Positions 1 to 13,000 are shown, counted from the stretch's first letter. The stretch is 64,000 nt of DNA from Chondrosia reniformis (GCA_947172415.1 OX359191.1:4216001-4280000), one strand, 5' to 3'. Program-made: numbers and translations. The notes: generated by a model not told the origin, from the sequence alone.

Positions 1-2
1 CC

Positions 3-233
3 ATTTGCTGTGACAGTGAAATAGAAGATACAGAACATCTTATCTTGAGATGCAAAGTAGCAGGAGAAGAGAGGAAAAACGTATTGGAGGAAATGAAGAA
101 GTTGGATGGGGACCTACAAGACAAGAGTGAAAAGGAACAGTTAGCGGCAATTTTAGATGGGGCAGTAAGACAGACAAGGGTAAGAAAAGCAGTGGAGAGG
201 ATATGGGACAGGCGATTCCAGCTATGCAAATGA
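3..233 (+). CDS. C-terminal end of a LINE reverse-transcriptase ORF (partial)
   Basis: The frame is open from base 3, so the gene begins outside the window. Its 76 visible residues start with a Cys-Cys pair followed by an EDTEHLILRC stretch, which resembles the Cys-rich tail 'C..C...E..EH.L..C' found after the reverse transcriptase of many non-LTR retrotransposons. The rest is a charged, helical tail rich in Lys, Glu and Arg that ends at a TGA. An internal ATG at 45 is not a convincing start because the Cys motif lies upstream of it in frame. The clade cannot be decided from this tail, and the family call rests on one short motif plus the LINE-like 3' end that follows. Confidence 0.5.
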   Translation: MCCDSEIEDTEHLILRCKVAGEERKNVLEEMKKLDGDLQDKSEKEQLAAILDGAVRQTRVRKAVERIWDRRFQLCK

Positions 234-404
234 ACAGGGGAAGAGTTATTAGGATGTTTAATGACAGAAACAGAAATGTGAATTCTTTTGTTTTTTTCTT
301 TTCTTTTTTTACGGTTTTGGTCTTGTACAGTGCAATACGGGGCAAGTTGCCCTAGAGTGGAGCACACACACAATGCACTTAAAAGTTAAATAATTATAAT
401 AATA
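234..404 (+). other. LINE 3' UTR with TAA-rich tail
   Basis: This is non-satellite sequence after the stop codon. It holds a long T-rich run near 285-310 and ends in an (ATA/TAA)n stretch at about 389-408, where the 13-bp satellite begins. A simple-repeat tail of this kind is the usual 3' end of several LINE clades. No coding frame is credible here; a 101-residue minus-strand frame is a shadow of the T-rich tract. Confidence 0.5.
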
Positions 405-1284
405 ATATACAACTAGTACATATAACTAGGACATACAACTCAAACATACAACTACTACTACAATTAGTATATAGAACTAGTACTTAGAATGAATACATAA
501 AACTAGTTCATACAACTAGAACCTACAATTAGTAAGTAAACTAATACTAGTACATGCAACCAGTACAAACAAATAGTACTTACAACTTGTACATACAGTT
601 AGTACATACAAGTAGTACATACAACTAGTACATACAACTAGTACATAGAATTAGTACATACAGCTAATATATATAACTAGTGCATACACATTTACATAGC
701 ATATATAAATAGTACATACAACTAGTACATTCATCTAGTACATACAACTAGTACATATAACTTGTACATACAACTAGTACATATACTTTGTGCACACACA
801 TATTACATATTAGTACATATAAGTAGTATATACATACAACTAATACAAAAACTAGTACATATAACTAGTACATACAACTATACATATGAGCACTATATAC
901 ACCAATAACTAGTACATATAAATAGTTCATACAACTAGTACATACAACTAGTACATAAAACTAGTGAATAGAACTAGTCCATACAACTCGTACATACAAT
1001 TATTTCTCTTAGTTAGTACATACAAATAATACATAGAAGGAGTACATAAAAATAGTACATGCAACTAGTATATAACTGATACGTTCAACTAGTACATACA
1101 ACTAGTACATACAACTGGTAGATAACTAGTACATACAACTACTACATACAATTAGTAAATACAACTAGTATATACAACTCATACAATTAGAACGTAAAAT
1201 TAGTAAGTATAACTAATACTAGTACATGCAACTAGTACAAACAACTCGTACATGCAATTAGTACATACAACTAGTATATAGAAT
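405..1284 (-). repeat. 13-bp satellite block, reverse orientation
   Basis: Tandem, degenerate copies of the 13-bp unit in reverse orientation (CATACAACTAGTA on the plus strand). Most units differ by one to three substitutions, and 1-7 bp indels break the phase often. There is no gene in the block. Confidence 0.9.
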
Positions 1285-1365
1285 TTGAAATGATACGGAT
1301 TGTTTGTTGCGATCATATTAGTAGAGGGATACAGATGAGTCCCAGCAACACAATTGTTTTATCAA

Positions 1366-1403
1366 ATTTGAACGTTTCAACCCAAAGGTCTTCATCAGCA
1401 AAT
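1366..1403 (-). ncRNA. minimal hammerhead ribozyme motif of PLE
   Basis: Read on the minus strand: stem I strand ATTTG (1399-1403), core CTGATGA (1392-1398), unpaired A, stem II GACC/GGTT with a TTTG loop, GAAA (1375-1378), CGTT, then CAAAT (1366-1370), which pairs with ATTTG. All core bases expected of a hammerhead are present. Stem III is almost absent, as published for 'minimalist' PLE hammerheads thought to act as dimers. Putative cleavage would follow the GTT triplet. Confidence 0.75.
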
Positions 1404-1727
1404 GAGGAGATGACTACAAACCAGGTTTAAATAGTTAAGGTGACATGGAATGAGTAATGATGTATTGCCACATAATAAATAGAAGTAAATTACTGTTTTA
1501 GTTAATAATGTCATTCCAATTGGATCTAAATGTAATCCTGAGTCCATGTTAATACAGGGAGTCTTCTGAATCAGCATGGTTTCTTTAATCATTCTCTTTA
1601 GTCTGTAGGTCTCCTGGGTTATGATGGTAGCTTGGTCCAATCCGATGTCATGTGAAGTATTCATAACATGAACAGCTATAGAATTGTTTGTGTCCATTCT
1701 ACATACTGACTTCTTGTGTTCCTTCAC
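1395..1727 (-). pseudogene. PLE GIY-YIG endonuclease C-terminus (truncated)
   Basis: The translation starts inside the GIY-YIG domain: a KEHKKSV stretch is followed by NNSIAVHV, which parallels KEHKRSV and NNSLAVHV in the complete PLE at 16-18 kb. The frame is open upstream to about 1745 and then meets satellite, so the catalytic GIY and YIG motifs and the whole reverse transcriptase are missing. The segment ETMLIQKTPCINMDSG matches the frameshifted tail of the larger PLE, showing that this copy keeps a better reading frame there. After about residue 75 the frame probably runs into 3' UTR. It is not functional by itself. Confidence 0.75.
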
Positions 1728-1745
1728 TCTTGCATTGATGGTTAT

Positions 1746-3588
1746 ATGTATATGTCCTAGTTGTATGTAGTAGTTGTATATACTAGTTGCATGTACTACT
1801 TGTATGTAGTAGTTGTATATACTAGTTATGTACCAGTTGATTGTACTAGTTGTAAGTATTAGTTGAACATATCAGTTATATACTAGTTGCATGTACTAGT
1901 TTGGTGTACTAGTATTATGTACTCCTTCTATGTATTTGTTTTATGTAATAGCTAAGAGGAATAATTGTATGTATGAGTTGTATGTACTAGTTAAATGTGC
2001 TAGTTCTATTTACTAGTTTTATGTACTAGTTGTATGTTCTCGTTGTATGAACTATTTATATGTACTAGTTATAGGTGTACACAGTGCTTATATGTATAGT
2101 TGTATGTACTAGTTATATGTACTAGTTGTATATATTAGTTGTATATCCTAGTTGTATGTACTAGGTTTGTGTACTAGTTATATGTACTGTATATATATAC
2201 TAGGTATATGTGTATATTCTGGTTATATGTAATAGTTGTGTGTACTAGTTATATGTTCCAGTTGTATGTTCTAGTTTATGTACTAGATGAAAGTACTAGC
2301 ATATGTTTAGGCACTACTTATATTTACTAGCTGTATGTACTAATTGTATGTACTAACTGTATGTACTAGTTGTATGTACTAATTGTGTGTACGAGCTATG
2401 TTCTAATTGTAGTACTAATTGTACATACTAGTTGTAAGTACTAGTCGTATGAACTAGCTATATGTACTAGATGCATGCACCACTTGTATATACTATTTAT
2501 TAGTGCTGGTTATATGTATATCTACAATTTATATGTAGTAGTAATGTGTAGGTAGTAGGTCGGTACTAGTGGAATGTTTTAGTTGTGTGCACTAGTTGTA
2601 GGTACTAGGTTTATGGCATAGTTGTATGTAGTAGTAGTGTGTACTAGTTGTATGTACTCTTTGAATGAACTAGTTGCGTGTACTAGTTGTATGTACTAGT
2701 ACTAGCTATATCTACTAGTTGTAGGTAGTTGTTGTATGTACTAGTTGTATGTAGTAGCTGTATGTACTAACTGTATGTACTAGTTGTATGTACTAGTTGT
2801 ATGTAATAGTTGTAAGTACTAGTTTTATGTACTACTTCTATGTACTAGTTGAATGTACTAGTTGTATGTACAAGTTGTATTTACCAGTTGTATGTACTAA
2901 TTGCAGGTACTAGGTATTTGTACTCTTTATATGTACTAGTTATATGTGTATGTAATAGTTTTATGTAGTAGTTGTGTGTACTAGTTGTATGTACAAGTTG
3001 TAGGTTTTAGTACTAGTTATACTTGGTGTTTAGGTAGGTACTTGTTGTATTTACTAGTTGCTAGTACTAGTTGAGTTCACTTTTTGTATGGACTACTTGA
3101 ATGAAGTAATTGTATGTACTAGTTGTATGTACTAGTATGATGGAAAAAATTGTATGTACTAGTTGTATGTACTAGTTGTAAGTACTAGTGCTAGTTATAT
3201 TTACTAGTTGTAGGTGTAGTGGTATGTACTTGTTGAATGTAGTAGTCGTATGTTCTAATTGTATCTACTAGTTGTAAGTACTAGTTGTATGAACTAGTAT
3301 ATGGAATGGTTGTATGTAATAGTGATATGTACTGTGTATGTACTAGTTGTATTTACAAGTTGTAGGTTGTATTATTAGTTATAATAGGTACTAGGTAGGT
3401 ACTAGTTGTAAGTACTAGTTTTATGTACTAGTTGTATGTGTATGTACTAGTTATATGTAGTAGTTGTGTGTACTAGGTATATGTACTAGTTGTGTGGACT
3501 AGTTGTAGGTACTAATTGTATGTACTAGTTGTATGTACTAGTTATATGTGTATGTACTAGATTTATGTACTAGTTGTATGTATCGCAT
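1746..3588 (+). repeat. 13-bp satellite block, forward orientation
   Basis: Degenerate tandem TACTAGTTGTATG units with frequent variants such as TTATATGTGTATG. No gene or other element is seen. Confidence 0.9.
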
Positions 3589-4612
3589 GTGGAACATGTC
3601 TATGAATATCCAATTTTTGTATATTGTCATATTAGGGCCTACAGAGGTGTCACATTCCAGGCGGAAGTGTCTCTAGCATGTGGCCTGTTGTGAAAACTTA
3701 TGAGCACTTTATTTAGGAAAGCGGAGGAAGGCCAGCGACGGGGGAAGGCCAATAAAGGCCTATGTGACTTTTGATTATACTTCGTTAATTGCTCATACAT
3801 TTTTGCCAAAGGTAATTACATAAATATTAGTAGACATGCAATATGCTGACTGTTTCCACTTATCTCTTACGGCAACAAAAAACTTCGATCAATGAAACTG
3901 TATCGCTACCATGAAGCCTTACTTGATATATCAACTTCGGAAGTTTAATGTTTGTATAACGTGTTTCCAAATATTTGGGTGCATATGCAACGTCATAAGA
4001 TGTCATTGTATGATGGCTAAGCTATACTACTCATTTTGGCTGATAATCACGTGACAATACCATTACTTGAAGGAGAAGTAACAAATGGAAAACGAACCGA
4101 TTACTTGAGAGTGGAGGATTGTATATCTAACCATTTTTTGACATCAATCGATTCATTAAGTAACAGCCTAAAAGTTGTATGTATACTCCTGGAATATTCC
4201 CTTGTTTAACTGAGATATGAAGTACTAGAGGTGCACGATAAAAGTACGAAAATACGTTTTCGAATATAATTGAAAAACTAATGGGAATTTAAAAGGAGTA
4301 TACATTCATTCATTAGATATCAATATCCTTCATAGATTGGTGTCACCATTTATTCTATATATATTCATATTTTCTACGGTCTAATAAAACATTTTGGCAA
4401 TTTGGCATCTATCACTTATGGCCGCTTACCTCCTCATTTAACCCTGCAATTGTGATGCTGTTGTAGCCAAAATATTAGGAAAGAATAGCACTTCAATTCT
4501 ATACAATTTGTTTAGCGATACGATGTTTCTAAAGTAAAATGGAATAAATTGAAAAAGTGTTAGTTAGCGACTTTTATTAAAAATTTCCGGAAGTGTGACA
4601 TGTTACACCAGC
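3589..4612. other. unassigned ~1-kb non-satellite insertion
   Basis: About 1,020 bases of complex AT-rich sequence lie between satellite blocks. There is no frame longer than 60 codons. The two ends are loosely inverted: AACATGTC near the left edge and GACATGTT near the right edge, with A/T-rich sequence just inside. That would fit a non-autonomous DNA transposon, but the match is short and imperfect and I see no clean target duplication. A piece of ordinary host DNA enclosed by satellite is equally possible. Confidence 0.35.
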
Positions 4613-5159
4613 AATTAGTTATATGTACAAGTTGTATGTACTAGTTGGATTTACTAGTTGTTTGTACTAGTAAAATGTTCTAGTTGTATGTACTATTTTT
4701 ATGTGCTAATTATATTTGTATGTAGTGGTTATATGAAGTAGTTGTATCTACTAGTTAAATGTACTTGTTGTGTGTACTAGTTTTATGTACTAGTTGAATG
4801 ACAAGTTGTAGGTTGTATAACTAGTTATACTAGGTACTAGGCAGGTACTAGGTGTATTTACTAGTTGCTTGTACTAGTTGTGTGTACAATTTGTATGTAC
4901 TTGTTGTGTGTACTAGTTGTATGTACTACCTGTATGTCCTAGTTAAATGTAGTAGTTGTATGAACTAGTTATATGTACCATATAGTTGTATGGTCTAACT
5001 GCATGTACTGTTTATATGTACTGGTTATATGTGTATGTGCTATGTATATGGACTAGTTTAATGTACTAGTTATATGTACTAGTTGTATTTACTAGCTGTG
5101 TGTACTAGTTGTATGTATTATTAATATGTACTAGTTTTTTATAATTATACTAGTTATAT
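4613..5159 (+). repeat. 13-bp satellite block, forward orientation
   Basis: The same degenerate 13-bp units continue after the 1-kb insertion. No gene. Confidence 0.85.
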
Positions 5160-5336
5160 AGTAATATACCATTTTGGCTTGCATGCAGCCATTTTTTGCT
5201 CTCTGTCGCTGTTTTCAGACAGCTTTACTCAAATTTAGTTAGAAACCTGCATGCTAGTTTTATGGCCTTGTGACAAGCCTCCACAGCCATTTTCACGGTT
5301 TCTGCCATTTCCGCAGTATCCATCGCCCCAGTTGTG
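5160..5336. other. short unassigned non-satellite segment
   Basis: About 170 bases without satellite units. Three CCATTTT-type words and a near-palindrome around GCATGC (about 5180-5195) are visible. There is no coding frame and no recognised element. Confidence 0.4.
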
Positions 5337-8300
5337 AGTAATTGTTGTATGTACTAGTTGTATGTACTAGTTGTAAGTACTAGTTGTATGTACTAGTGGT
5401 ATGAACTAGTTGGATGTATTATTTCTTTATATTAGTTATATGTACTAGTTGTATGTACTAGTTGCGGGTAATTGTTGTATGTACTAGTTATATCTACTTA
5501 TTGTATGTACGAGTTGTATGTACTAGTTGTATGTACAAGTTGTAGGTTCTAGTACTAGGTAGGTACTAGTTGTATGTACTAATTGTTTGTCCTAGTTGTA
5601 CAAACTAGTTTTCTGTACTAGTTGTATGTACTAGTTGTGTGAACTAGTTGTATGTACTAGTTGTATGTACTAGTTGTATGTACTAGTTGTGTGAACTAGT
5701 TGTATGTACTAGTTGTATGTACCAGTTGCATGTACTAGTTACATGTATTAGTAACTAGTTATATGTACTAGTAACTAGTTATATGTACTAGTAACTAGTT
5801 GTATGTACTAGTAACTAATTGTATGTACTATTGGTTCGAACTCCTTGTTGCATGTACCAGTTGTAGGTTCTAGTACTAGTTAATCTAGGCACTAAGTAGG
5901 TACTAGTTGTATATACTAGTTGTATGCACTAATTATGTGTCGTAGTTGTATGTACTAGTTGTATGTACCAGTTGCATCTACTAGTTACATGTAGTAGTTG
6001 TATGTACTAGTTGTGGGTAATTGTTGTATCTACTAGTTATATTTACTTGTTGTAGATACAAGTTTTATGTACTAGTTGTTTGTACTAGTTGTATGTACAA
6101 TTGGTTTGTACTATTTGTAAGTACTAGTTGTATAAACTAGTTGCAGGTTCTAGTAGTAGTTATACTAGGTACTAAGTAGGTACTAGTTTTATGAAGTAGT
6201 TTTATGTACTAGTTGTATGTAATTGTTATATGTACTGTTTCTGTGTACTAGTTGTCTCTACTAGTTGTATGTACTAGTTATATGTACTAGTTTGATGTAT
6301 TAGGTGTAGGTTATTGTTGTATGTAATAGTTATATTTCCTTGTCCTAGGTACTACTTGTATGTATTAGTTGTATGAACTAGTTACTATATAGTTGTATGA
6401 ACTATTGGTTTGTACCAGTTGTATGTACTACTTGTATGTACTAGTTGCATGTATTCGATACTAATTTTATGGGCTAGTTGTATGTACTAGTTAAATGTGC
6501 TAGTTGTATGTACTAGCAACTAGTTGTATGTAGCAGTTGTATGTACTAGTTGTATGTACTAGTTCTTTTTACTAGTTGTATGTACTAGCTGTGTGTACTA
6601 ATTGTATGTATTAGTTGTTTGCCCTAGTTGTATATACTAATTGTATGGACAAGCTCTAAGTTCTAGTACTAGTTATACAATGTGCTAGGTAGATTCTAGT
6701 TGAATGTAATAGTTGTTTATTCTAGTTGTTTGTATTAGTTGTATGTAATAGTTGTGTGTACTAGTTGTTTGTACTACTTGTATGAACTAGTTGTATATTC
6801 TAGTTGTAAGTACTAGTTGTATATTCTAATTGTATATATATTCTAGTTGTATGAACCTGTTGTATATACTATTTATATGTAAGAGTTGTAAGTACTAGTA
6901 ACTAGTTGTATGTACTAGTTTTATGGACTAGTTTTATGTTCTAGCTTTAGTTGAATGTACAAGTTGTAGGTAGTAGTTGTGTATACCAATTGTATATACT
7001 ACTTGTATGTACCAGTTGTATATTCTATATGTACTAGTAACTAGTTGTATGTAATAGTGGTATGTAATAGGTGAATGTACTAGTCACTATTTGTATGTAT
7101 AGTTGTATGTACTAGTTGAATGTACCCGATACTAGTTGTATGTACTAGTTCTATTTACTGGTTATATAGACTAGTTGTATATACTAGTAACTAGTTGTAT
7201 GTAGCACTTGCATGTACTAGTTGTATGTTCTAGTTCTTTTTACTAGTTGAATGTACTAGTTCTGTGTACTAATTGTATGTACTACTTGTTTGCACTAGTT
7301 GTATGTACTAGTTGTTTGCACTAGTTGTATATACTAATTGTATGGACAAGCTGTAGGTTCTGGTACTACACAGCTATACTATGTGCTAGGTAGATTCTAG
7401 TTGAATGTAATAGTTGAGTGTACTAGTTGTTTGTACTACTTGTATGAACTAGTTGTATATTCTAGTTGTAAGTACTAGTTGTATATTCTAGTTGTATGAC
7501 CCTGTTGTATACTATTTATGTGTAACAGTTGTATGTACTAGTAACTAGTTGTATGTACTAGTTTTATGGACTAGTTTTATGTTCTAGCTTTAGTTGAATG
7601 TACAAGTTGTAGGTAGTAGTTGTGGGTACTAATTGTATATACTACTTGTATGTACCAGTATTATGTTCTACTTGTATTTACTAGTTGTATGCACTAGTTG
7701 TATGTACTAGTTGTATGTACTAGTCACTAGTTGTATGTACTAGTTGTATGTACTAGTTGTATGCACTAGTTGTATGTACTTGTTGTATGTACTAGTAACT
7801 AGTTGTATGTACTAGTTGTATGTACTAGTTGTATGAAATAGGTGAATGTACTAGTAACTATTTGTATGTATAGTTGTATGTACTAGTTGTACGTACCCGA
7901 TACTAGTTGTATGTACTAGTTCTATTTACTGGTTATATAGACTAGTTGTATGTACTAGTAACTAGTTGTATGTACTAGTTGTATGTAGTAGGTGTATGTA
8001 CTAGTAACTAGTTGTATGTACTAGTTGCATGTAGCAGTTGAATGTACTAATAACCAGATGTATGTACTAGTTATGTGTACTAGTTGTATGTACTGGTTTT
8101 ATGTACTAGTTGTAGATTCTAGTACTTGTTATACTAGGTGTTAGGTTGGTATTAGTTGCAAGTACTAGTTTTTTGTACTAGTTGTATGTACTAGCTGTGT
8201 GTACTAGTAGTGTGTACTAGTTGTATATACTATTAACTAGCTGTATGTACTAGATGTATATACTAGTTGTGGGTAATTGTTGTTTGCACTAGTAATATTT

Positions 8301-9805
8301 ACTTGTTGTAGGTACTAGTTGTATGTACTAATTGCATGTACTAGTTTTTTGTAATTATTGAATGTACTATTTTCACTTACTTTGGTAGGTACTAGTTGTA
8401 TGTACTAGTTGAATGTACTAGTTGTATGTTTACATTAGTTGTATGTACCAGTTGTGTCTACTAGTAACTAGTTGTATATATTAGTTGTATGTAGTAAATG
8501 AATGTACTAGAGACTAGTTGTAGGTTCTATTTATATCTACTAGTTGTATGTACGATTTATAAGTACTAGTTGAATGTACTAATTGTGTGTAATTGTTGTA
8601 TGTACTAATTATATTTACTAGTTGTAGTTACTAGTTGTATGTACTAGTTGTATGTACTAGAAACTAGTTGTATGTATAAATACTAGTTGTATCTACTAGT
8701 TTTATTCCCCTGTTTTATGTACTAGTTATTTTACTAGTTTTATGTACTAGTTGTATGTATCTCGTAACTAGTTGTATGTACTAATTATATGTACTAGTTG
8801 TATGTACTGGTTGTATGTCCTAGTTGTATATATTATTAACAATCTGTATTTACTAGTTCTATGTACTAGTGGAATGTAGTTATATGTTCTAGTTGTATGT
8901 ACTAGTTATATTTACTAGATGTAGTTACTAGTTGTATGTACTAGAAACTAGTTGTATGTATAAATACTAGTTGTATCTACTAGTTTTATTCCCCTGTTTT
9001 ATGTACTAGTTATTTTACTAGTTTTATGTACTAGTTGTATGTATCTCGTAACTAGTTGTATGTACTAATTATATGTACTAGTTGTATGTACTGGTTGTAT
9101 GTCCTAGTTGTATATATTATTAACAATCTGTATTTACTAGTTCTATGTACTAGTGGAATGTAGTTATATGTTCTAGTTGTATGTACTAGTTATATTTACT
9201 AGATGTAGTTACTAGTTGTATGTACTAGAAACTAGTTGTATGTATAAATACTAGTTGTATCTACTAGTTTTATTCCCCTGTTTTATGTACTAGTTATTTT
9301 ACTAGTTTTATGTACTAGTTGTATGTATCTCGTAACTAGTTGTATGTACTAATTATATGTACTAGTTGTATGTACTGGTTGTATGTCCTAGTTGTATATA
9401 TTATTAACAATCTGTATTTACTAGTTCTATGTACTAGTGGAATGTAGTTATATGTTCTAGTTGTATGTACTAGTTATATTTACTAGATGTAGTTACTAGT
9501 TGTATGTACTAGTTGTATGTACTAGTAACTAGTTGTATGTACTAGTTATATGTACTAGTTGTATGTACTAGTTGTTCGGACTAGTTCAATGTACTAGTTG
9601 CAGTACTAGTTGTATGTACTAGTTGTATGTACTAGTAACTAGTTGTATGTATAAATACTAGATGTATGTATAAATACTAGTTGTATCTACTAGTTTTATT
9701 CACCTATTATATGTACTAGTAATATGTACTGTTTGTATTTACCAGTAGTATGTTCTAGTTTTATGTGCTATTTATATGCACTAGTTATATGTGAATGTAC
9801 TGGCA
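5337..9805 (+). repeat. 13-bp satellite block, forward orientation
   Basis: A long forward block. Besides standard 13-mers it is rich in the compound TACTAGTAACTAGTTG, in which an additional 7-bp ACTAGTA step is inserted. It includes the 284-bp higher-order array described separately. No genes. Confidence 0.9.
8630..9510 (+). repeat. 284-bp higher-order repeat, three near-identical copies
   Basis: The rare word TTATTCCCCTG recurs with its CCCC at 8707, 8991 and 9275, exactly 284 bp apart, and the flanking monomer variants are the same in each copy. A diverged fourth copy (TTATTCACC) lies near 9695. The identity points to recent local amplification of a group of monomers. Confidence 0.85.
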
Positions 9806-10046
9806 CTGCTTATATGAAAAATCTAAGATACCATTTTCCTACATGCTATGCCTATTCTGTAAAGAGCTTATAGGGCAACTAAACCTGAAGAGAGCCTTGG
9901 ATAAAGATACAGGAGTCTTTTCTTCCTTCTCTTCCCTTCTTTCATCTTCTTCTCCACTGGGTCAGATAGCCGTTTCTGGGAATTCCACCCTTCATCAGTG
10001 ATCCTGAGAGTCTTTATATTTTCTTTATTTTGATCTTCTGTGAATT
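9806..10046 (-). mobile_element. 240-bp insert, possible PLE 3' terminal fragment
   Basis: Non-satellite sequence with a C/T-rich tract (about 9915-9955 on plus). On the minus strand it contains CACTGATGAAGGG and, 18 bases after the CTGATGA, GAAACGG, an order like the hammerhead-bearing ends of the PLEs here. No coding remnant supports the assignment, and a 68-residue plus-strand frame over it is probably meaningless. Confidence 0.35.
9961..10004 (-). ncRNA. possible diverged hammerhead motif
   Basis: Minus strand: CTGATGA (9992-9998), a GGG...CCC stem with a 7-base loop and one extra A on each side, then GAAA (9973-9976). Flanking GGATCA and TGACCC could pair at five of six positions as stem I. 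The spacer after GAAA is eight bases rather than the four seen in the other copies, so this is weaker than the clear motifs. Confidence 0.4.
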
Positions 10047-13000
10047 CTATGTACTAGTTGTATGTACTAGTTGTAGTTACTCTTTGTATGTCCTAGTTGT
10101 ATGTAATTATAGGTACTACTTGTATGTACTAGTTGTGTGTAATTGTGGTTTGTACTAGTTATATGTGCTAGTTTAATTTACTAGTTGTGTGTACTAGTTG
10201 TGTGTAATTGTTGCATGTACTAGTTATATGTACTAGTTGTGTGTATTAGCTGTATGTACCAGCTAAATGTACTAGGTGAATGTACTAGTTTTTATGTACT
10301 AGTTGTATGTACTATTAGCTAGTTGTATGTTCTAGTTATATGTACTATTTGTATGTACTAGTTGTTTGTACTAGTTGTATGTACTAGTAATCTGTGAGTA
10401 CTAATTGTATGTATATACTAATTGTATGTACTAGTTGTATGTCATTACATGTACTACTTATATGCACTAGTTTTGTGTAATTGTTGTATATACTAGTTAT
10501 TTGTACTAGTTGTAGTTACTAGTTGTATGTCCTAGTAGTAGGTACCAGTTGATTGAACTAGTCCTTATATGTATGTACTAGTATTGTGTACTAGTTGAAT
10601 GTACTAGTTGTGTGTAATAGTTTTATGTACTAGTTGTATGTGCTAGGTATATGTACTAATTGCATTTACTAATTGTATGTAATTGTTGTAAGTACTAGTT
10701 ATATTTACTAGTTGTAGTTACTAGTTGTATGTACTAGTTGTATCTACTTGTTGTATGTACTAGCAATTAATTGTATATATATGTAGGTACTAGTTGTAAG
10801 CACTAGTTGTATGTACTAGGTGTATGTACTGTTATATATTCGTTATGAACTAGTTGTTTGCAATTGTATGTACTAGTTATATTTACTAGTTGTAGTTACT
10901 AGTTGTATGTACTGGTTATAAGTACTAGTTGTATGTACTAGTTATATATCCTATTTGTAGTACTAATTGTATGTACTAGTTGAATGTACTAGTTGTGGGT
11001 AATTGTTGAATGTACTAATTATATGTACTAGTTGTATGTACTAGCTGTATGCACCACCGATATGTACTAGTTGTATGTACTAGTTGTATATACTAGAAAA
11101 TAGTTGTATTTACTAGTTGTATGTACTAGTTTTATGTAATACTTTTATGTACTAGTTGTATGTACTAGTTGTATGTACTAGTTGTAGGTCCTAGTTGTAT
11201 TTACTAGTAACTAGTTGTGTTTACTAGTTGTATGTACTAGTTGTATGTACTAGTTGTAGGTCCTAGTTGTATTTACTAGTAACTAGTTGTATTTACTAGT
11301 TGTATGTACAAGTTGTATGTACAAGTTTTATGTACTAGTTGTATATAATTGCACTAGTTATATTTACTACTTTTAGGTACTAGCTTTATGTACTAGTACA
11401 GGTTTATTTATTAGTTGTAGGGCCTAGTTGAATGTACAGGTTACCAGTTGTAGGTACTAGTTTAAATTACTAGTTGTATGCACCATTCTAGTTTTGTTTA
11501 CTAGTTGTAGGCAAAAGTGGTATGTACTCGTTAAATGTAGTAGTTGTATGTACTAGTTGTATGTACTAGTTGTAGGTCCTAGTTGTATTTACTAGTAACT
11601 AGTTGTATTTACTAGTTGTATGTACAAGTTGTATGTACAAGTTTTATGTACTAGCTGTATATAAAGCACTAGTTATATTTACTACTTTTAGGTACTAGCT
11701 GTATGTATTAGTTGTAGGTCCTAGTTGAATGTACTTGTTACCAGTTGTAAGTACTAGTTTTAATTACTAGTTGTATTCACCATACTAGTTTTGTTTACTA
11801 GTTGTAGGCAAAAGTGGTATGTACTCGTTGAATGTAGTTGCTGTTAGTACATGTCATGTACTAGCTGTATTTACTTGTTTCATGTGTTAGTTTTATGTTC
11901 TCACTGTATATACAAGTTCTATGTACTAGTTGTAGTATTGGTTGAAAGTACTAGTTTTATGTACTAGATGTATGAACTAGTTGTATATACAAGTTGTATG
12001 TACTAGTTGCGTGTACTAGTTGTATGTACTATTTATATGTACTAGTTATATGTGTATGTACTAGTTCTATGAACTAGCTGTAGTACCAGTTGCAAGTGCT
12101 CGTTGTATTTACTAGTTGTTTGTACTAGTTGTTTGTACTAGTTTTATGTACTAGTAACTAGTTGTATGTACTCGTACGTACGACTTGGGTGTACTAGTTA
12201 TATGTACTAGTTCAATGTACTAGTTATATGTACTAGTTGTATGTACTAGTTTTATGTTTTAATTGTATGTACAATTGAATGTACTAGTTCTATGTATTAT
12301 TTGTACATATTAGTTGTATGTACTAGGAGAATGTAGTAGTGACTAGTTGTATGTACTAGTTGTATGTACTGGTTATATGGACTAGTTCTATGTACTTGTA
12401 ACTAGTTGTATGTACAAGATGTATGTACAAGTTGTACGTACGAGTTGTATGTACTAGTTGTATGTACTAGTTGTATGTAGTTATATGTAGTAGTTGTAGG
12501 TTCTAGTTATAATTACTAGTAGTAGTTACTAGTTGTATACACTAGTTGTATTTACTTGTTACCTGTATTAGTTCTAAGTACTCGTTGTATAACTAGTTGC
12601 AAGTAGTAGTTATATATACTAGATGTATGAACTAGTTGTACATACTTTTTGTATGTACTAGTTGCATGTACTAGTTGCATGTACTAGCTGTATGTACTAT
12701 TTAAATGTACTTGTTATATGTGTATGTACTAGTTTTATGTACTAGTAATTAGTTGTATGTATTATTTGTATGTACTAGTAGTATGTACAAGTTGTATGTA
12801 CTAGTTGTGTGTAGTGGTTGTACATAGTAATACTGGTTATATTTACTACTTGTAGGTACTGGTTGTATGTACTAGTTCTAGTTAGGTTTGCTGGTTGTAG
12901 GTAAAAGTTGTCTGTACTGGCTCTACGTACTAGTTGTATTTACTTGTTGCATGTATTAGTCTTATGTACTTGTTGTATATACTAGTTCTATGTACTAGTT

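Larger units (their letters stand above)
1285..1745 (-). mobile_element. 5'-truncated Penelope-like element, 3' end only
   Basis: A minus-strand fragment covers the last part of a GIY-YIG domain, the 3' UTR and the terminal repeat with a hammerhead motif. Its outer end (about 1285-1325) is homologous, in reverse complement, to the sequence just beyond the right inverted repeat of the complete PLE (about 18650-18690); both contain a GATCGCAACAA core. That match fixes the true 3' end of the family. The satellite runs in opposite directions on the two sides of the fragment. Confidence 0.8.

Noticed and set aside
40..345. 101-residue minus-strand ORF over the first LINE
   Set aside because: It overlaps a genuine LINE frame on plus and a T-rich 3' UTR; its hydrophobic composition comes from the poly-T tract.
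405..1284. Satellite as telomeric repeat
   Set aside because: The unit is 13 bp, degenerate, in both orientations and unlike TTAGGG-type repeats.
5337..9805. Regular short repeats as a possible CRISPR array
   Set aside because: The unit is 13 bp, contiguous and without unique spacers, there are no cas genes, and the setting is eukaryotic.
9795..10001. 68-residue plus-strand ORF
   Set aside because: It starts in satellite and runs through a C/T-rich tract; the opposite strand has the more convincing ribozyme-like signal.
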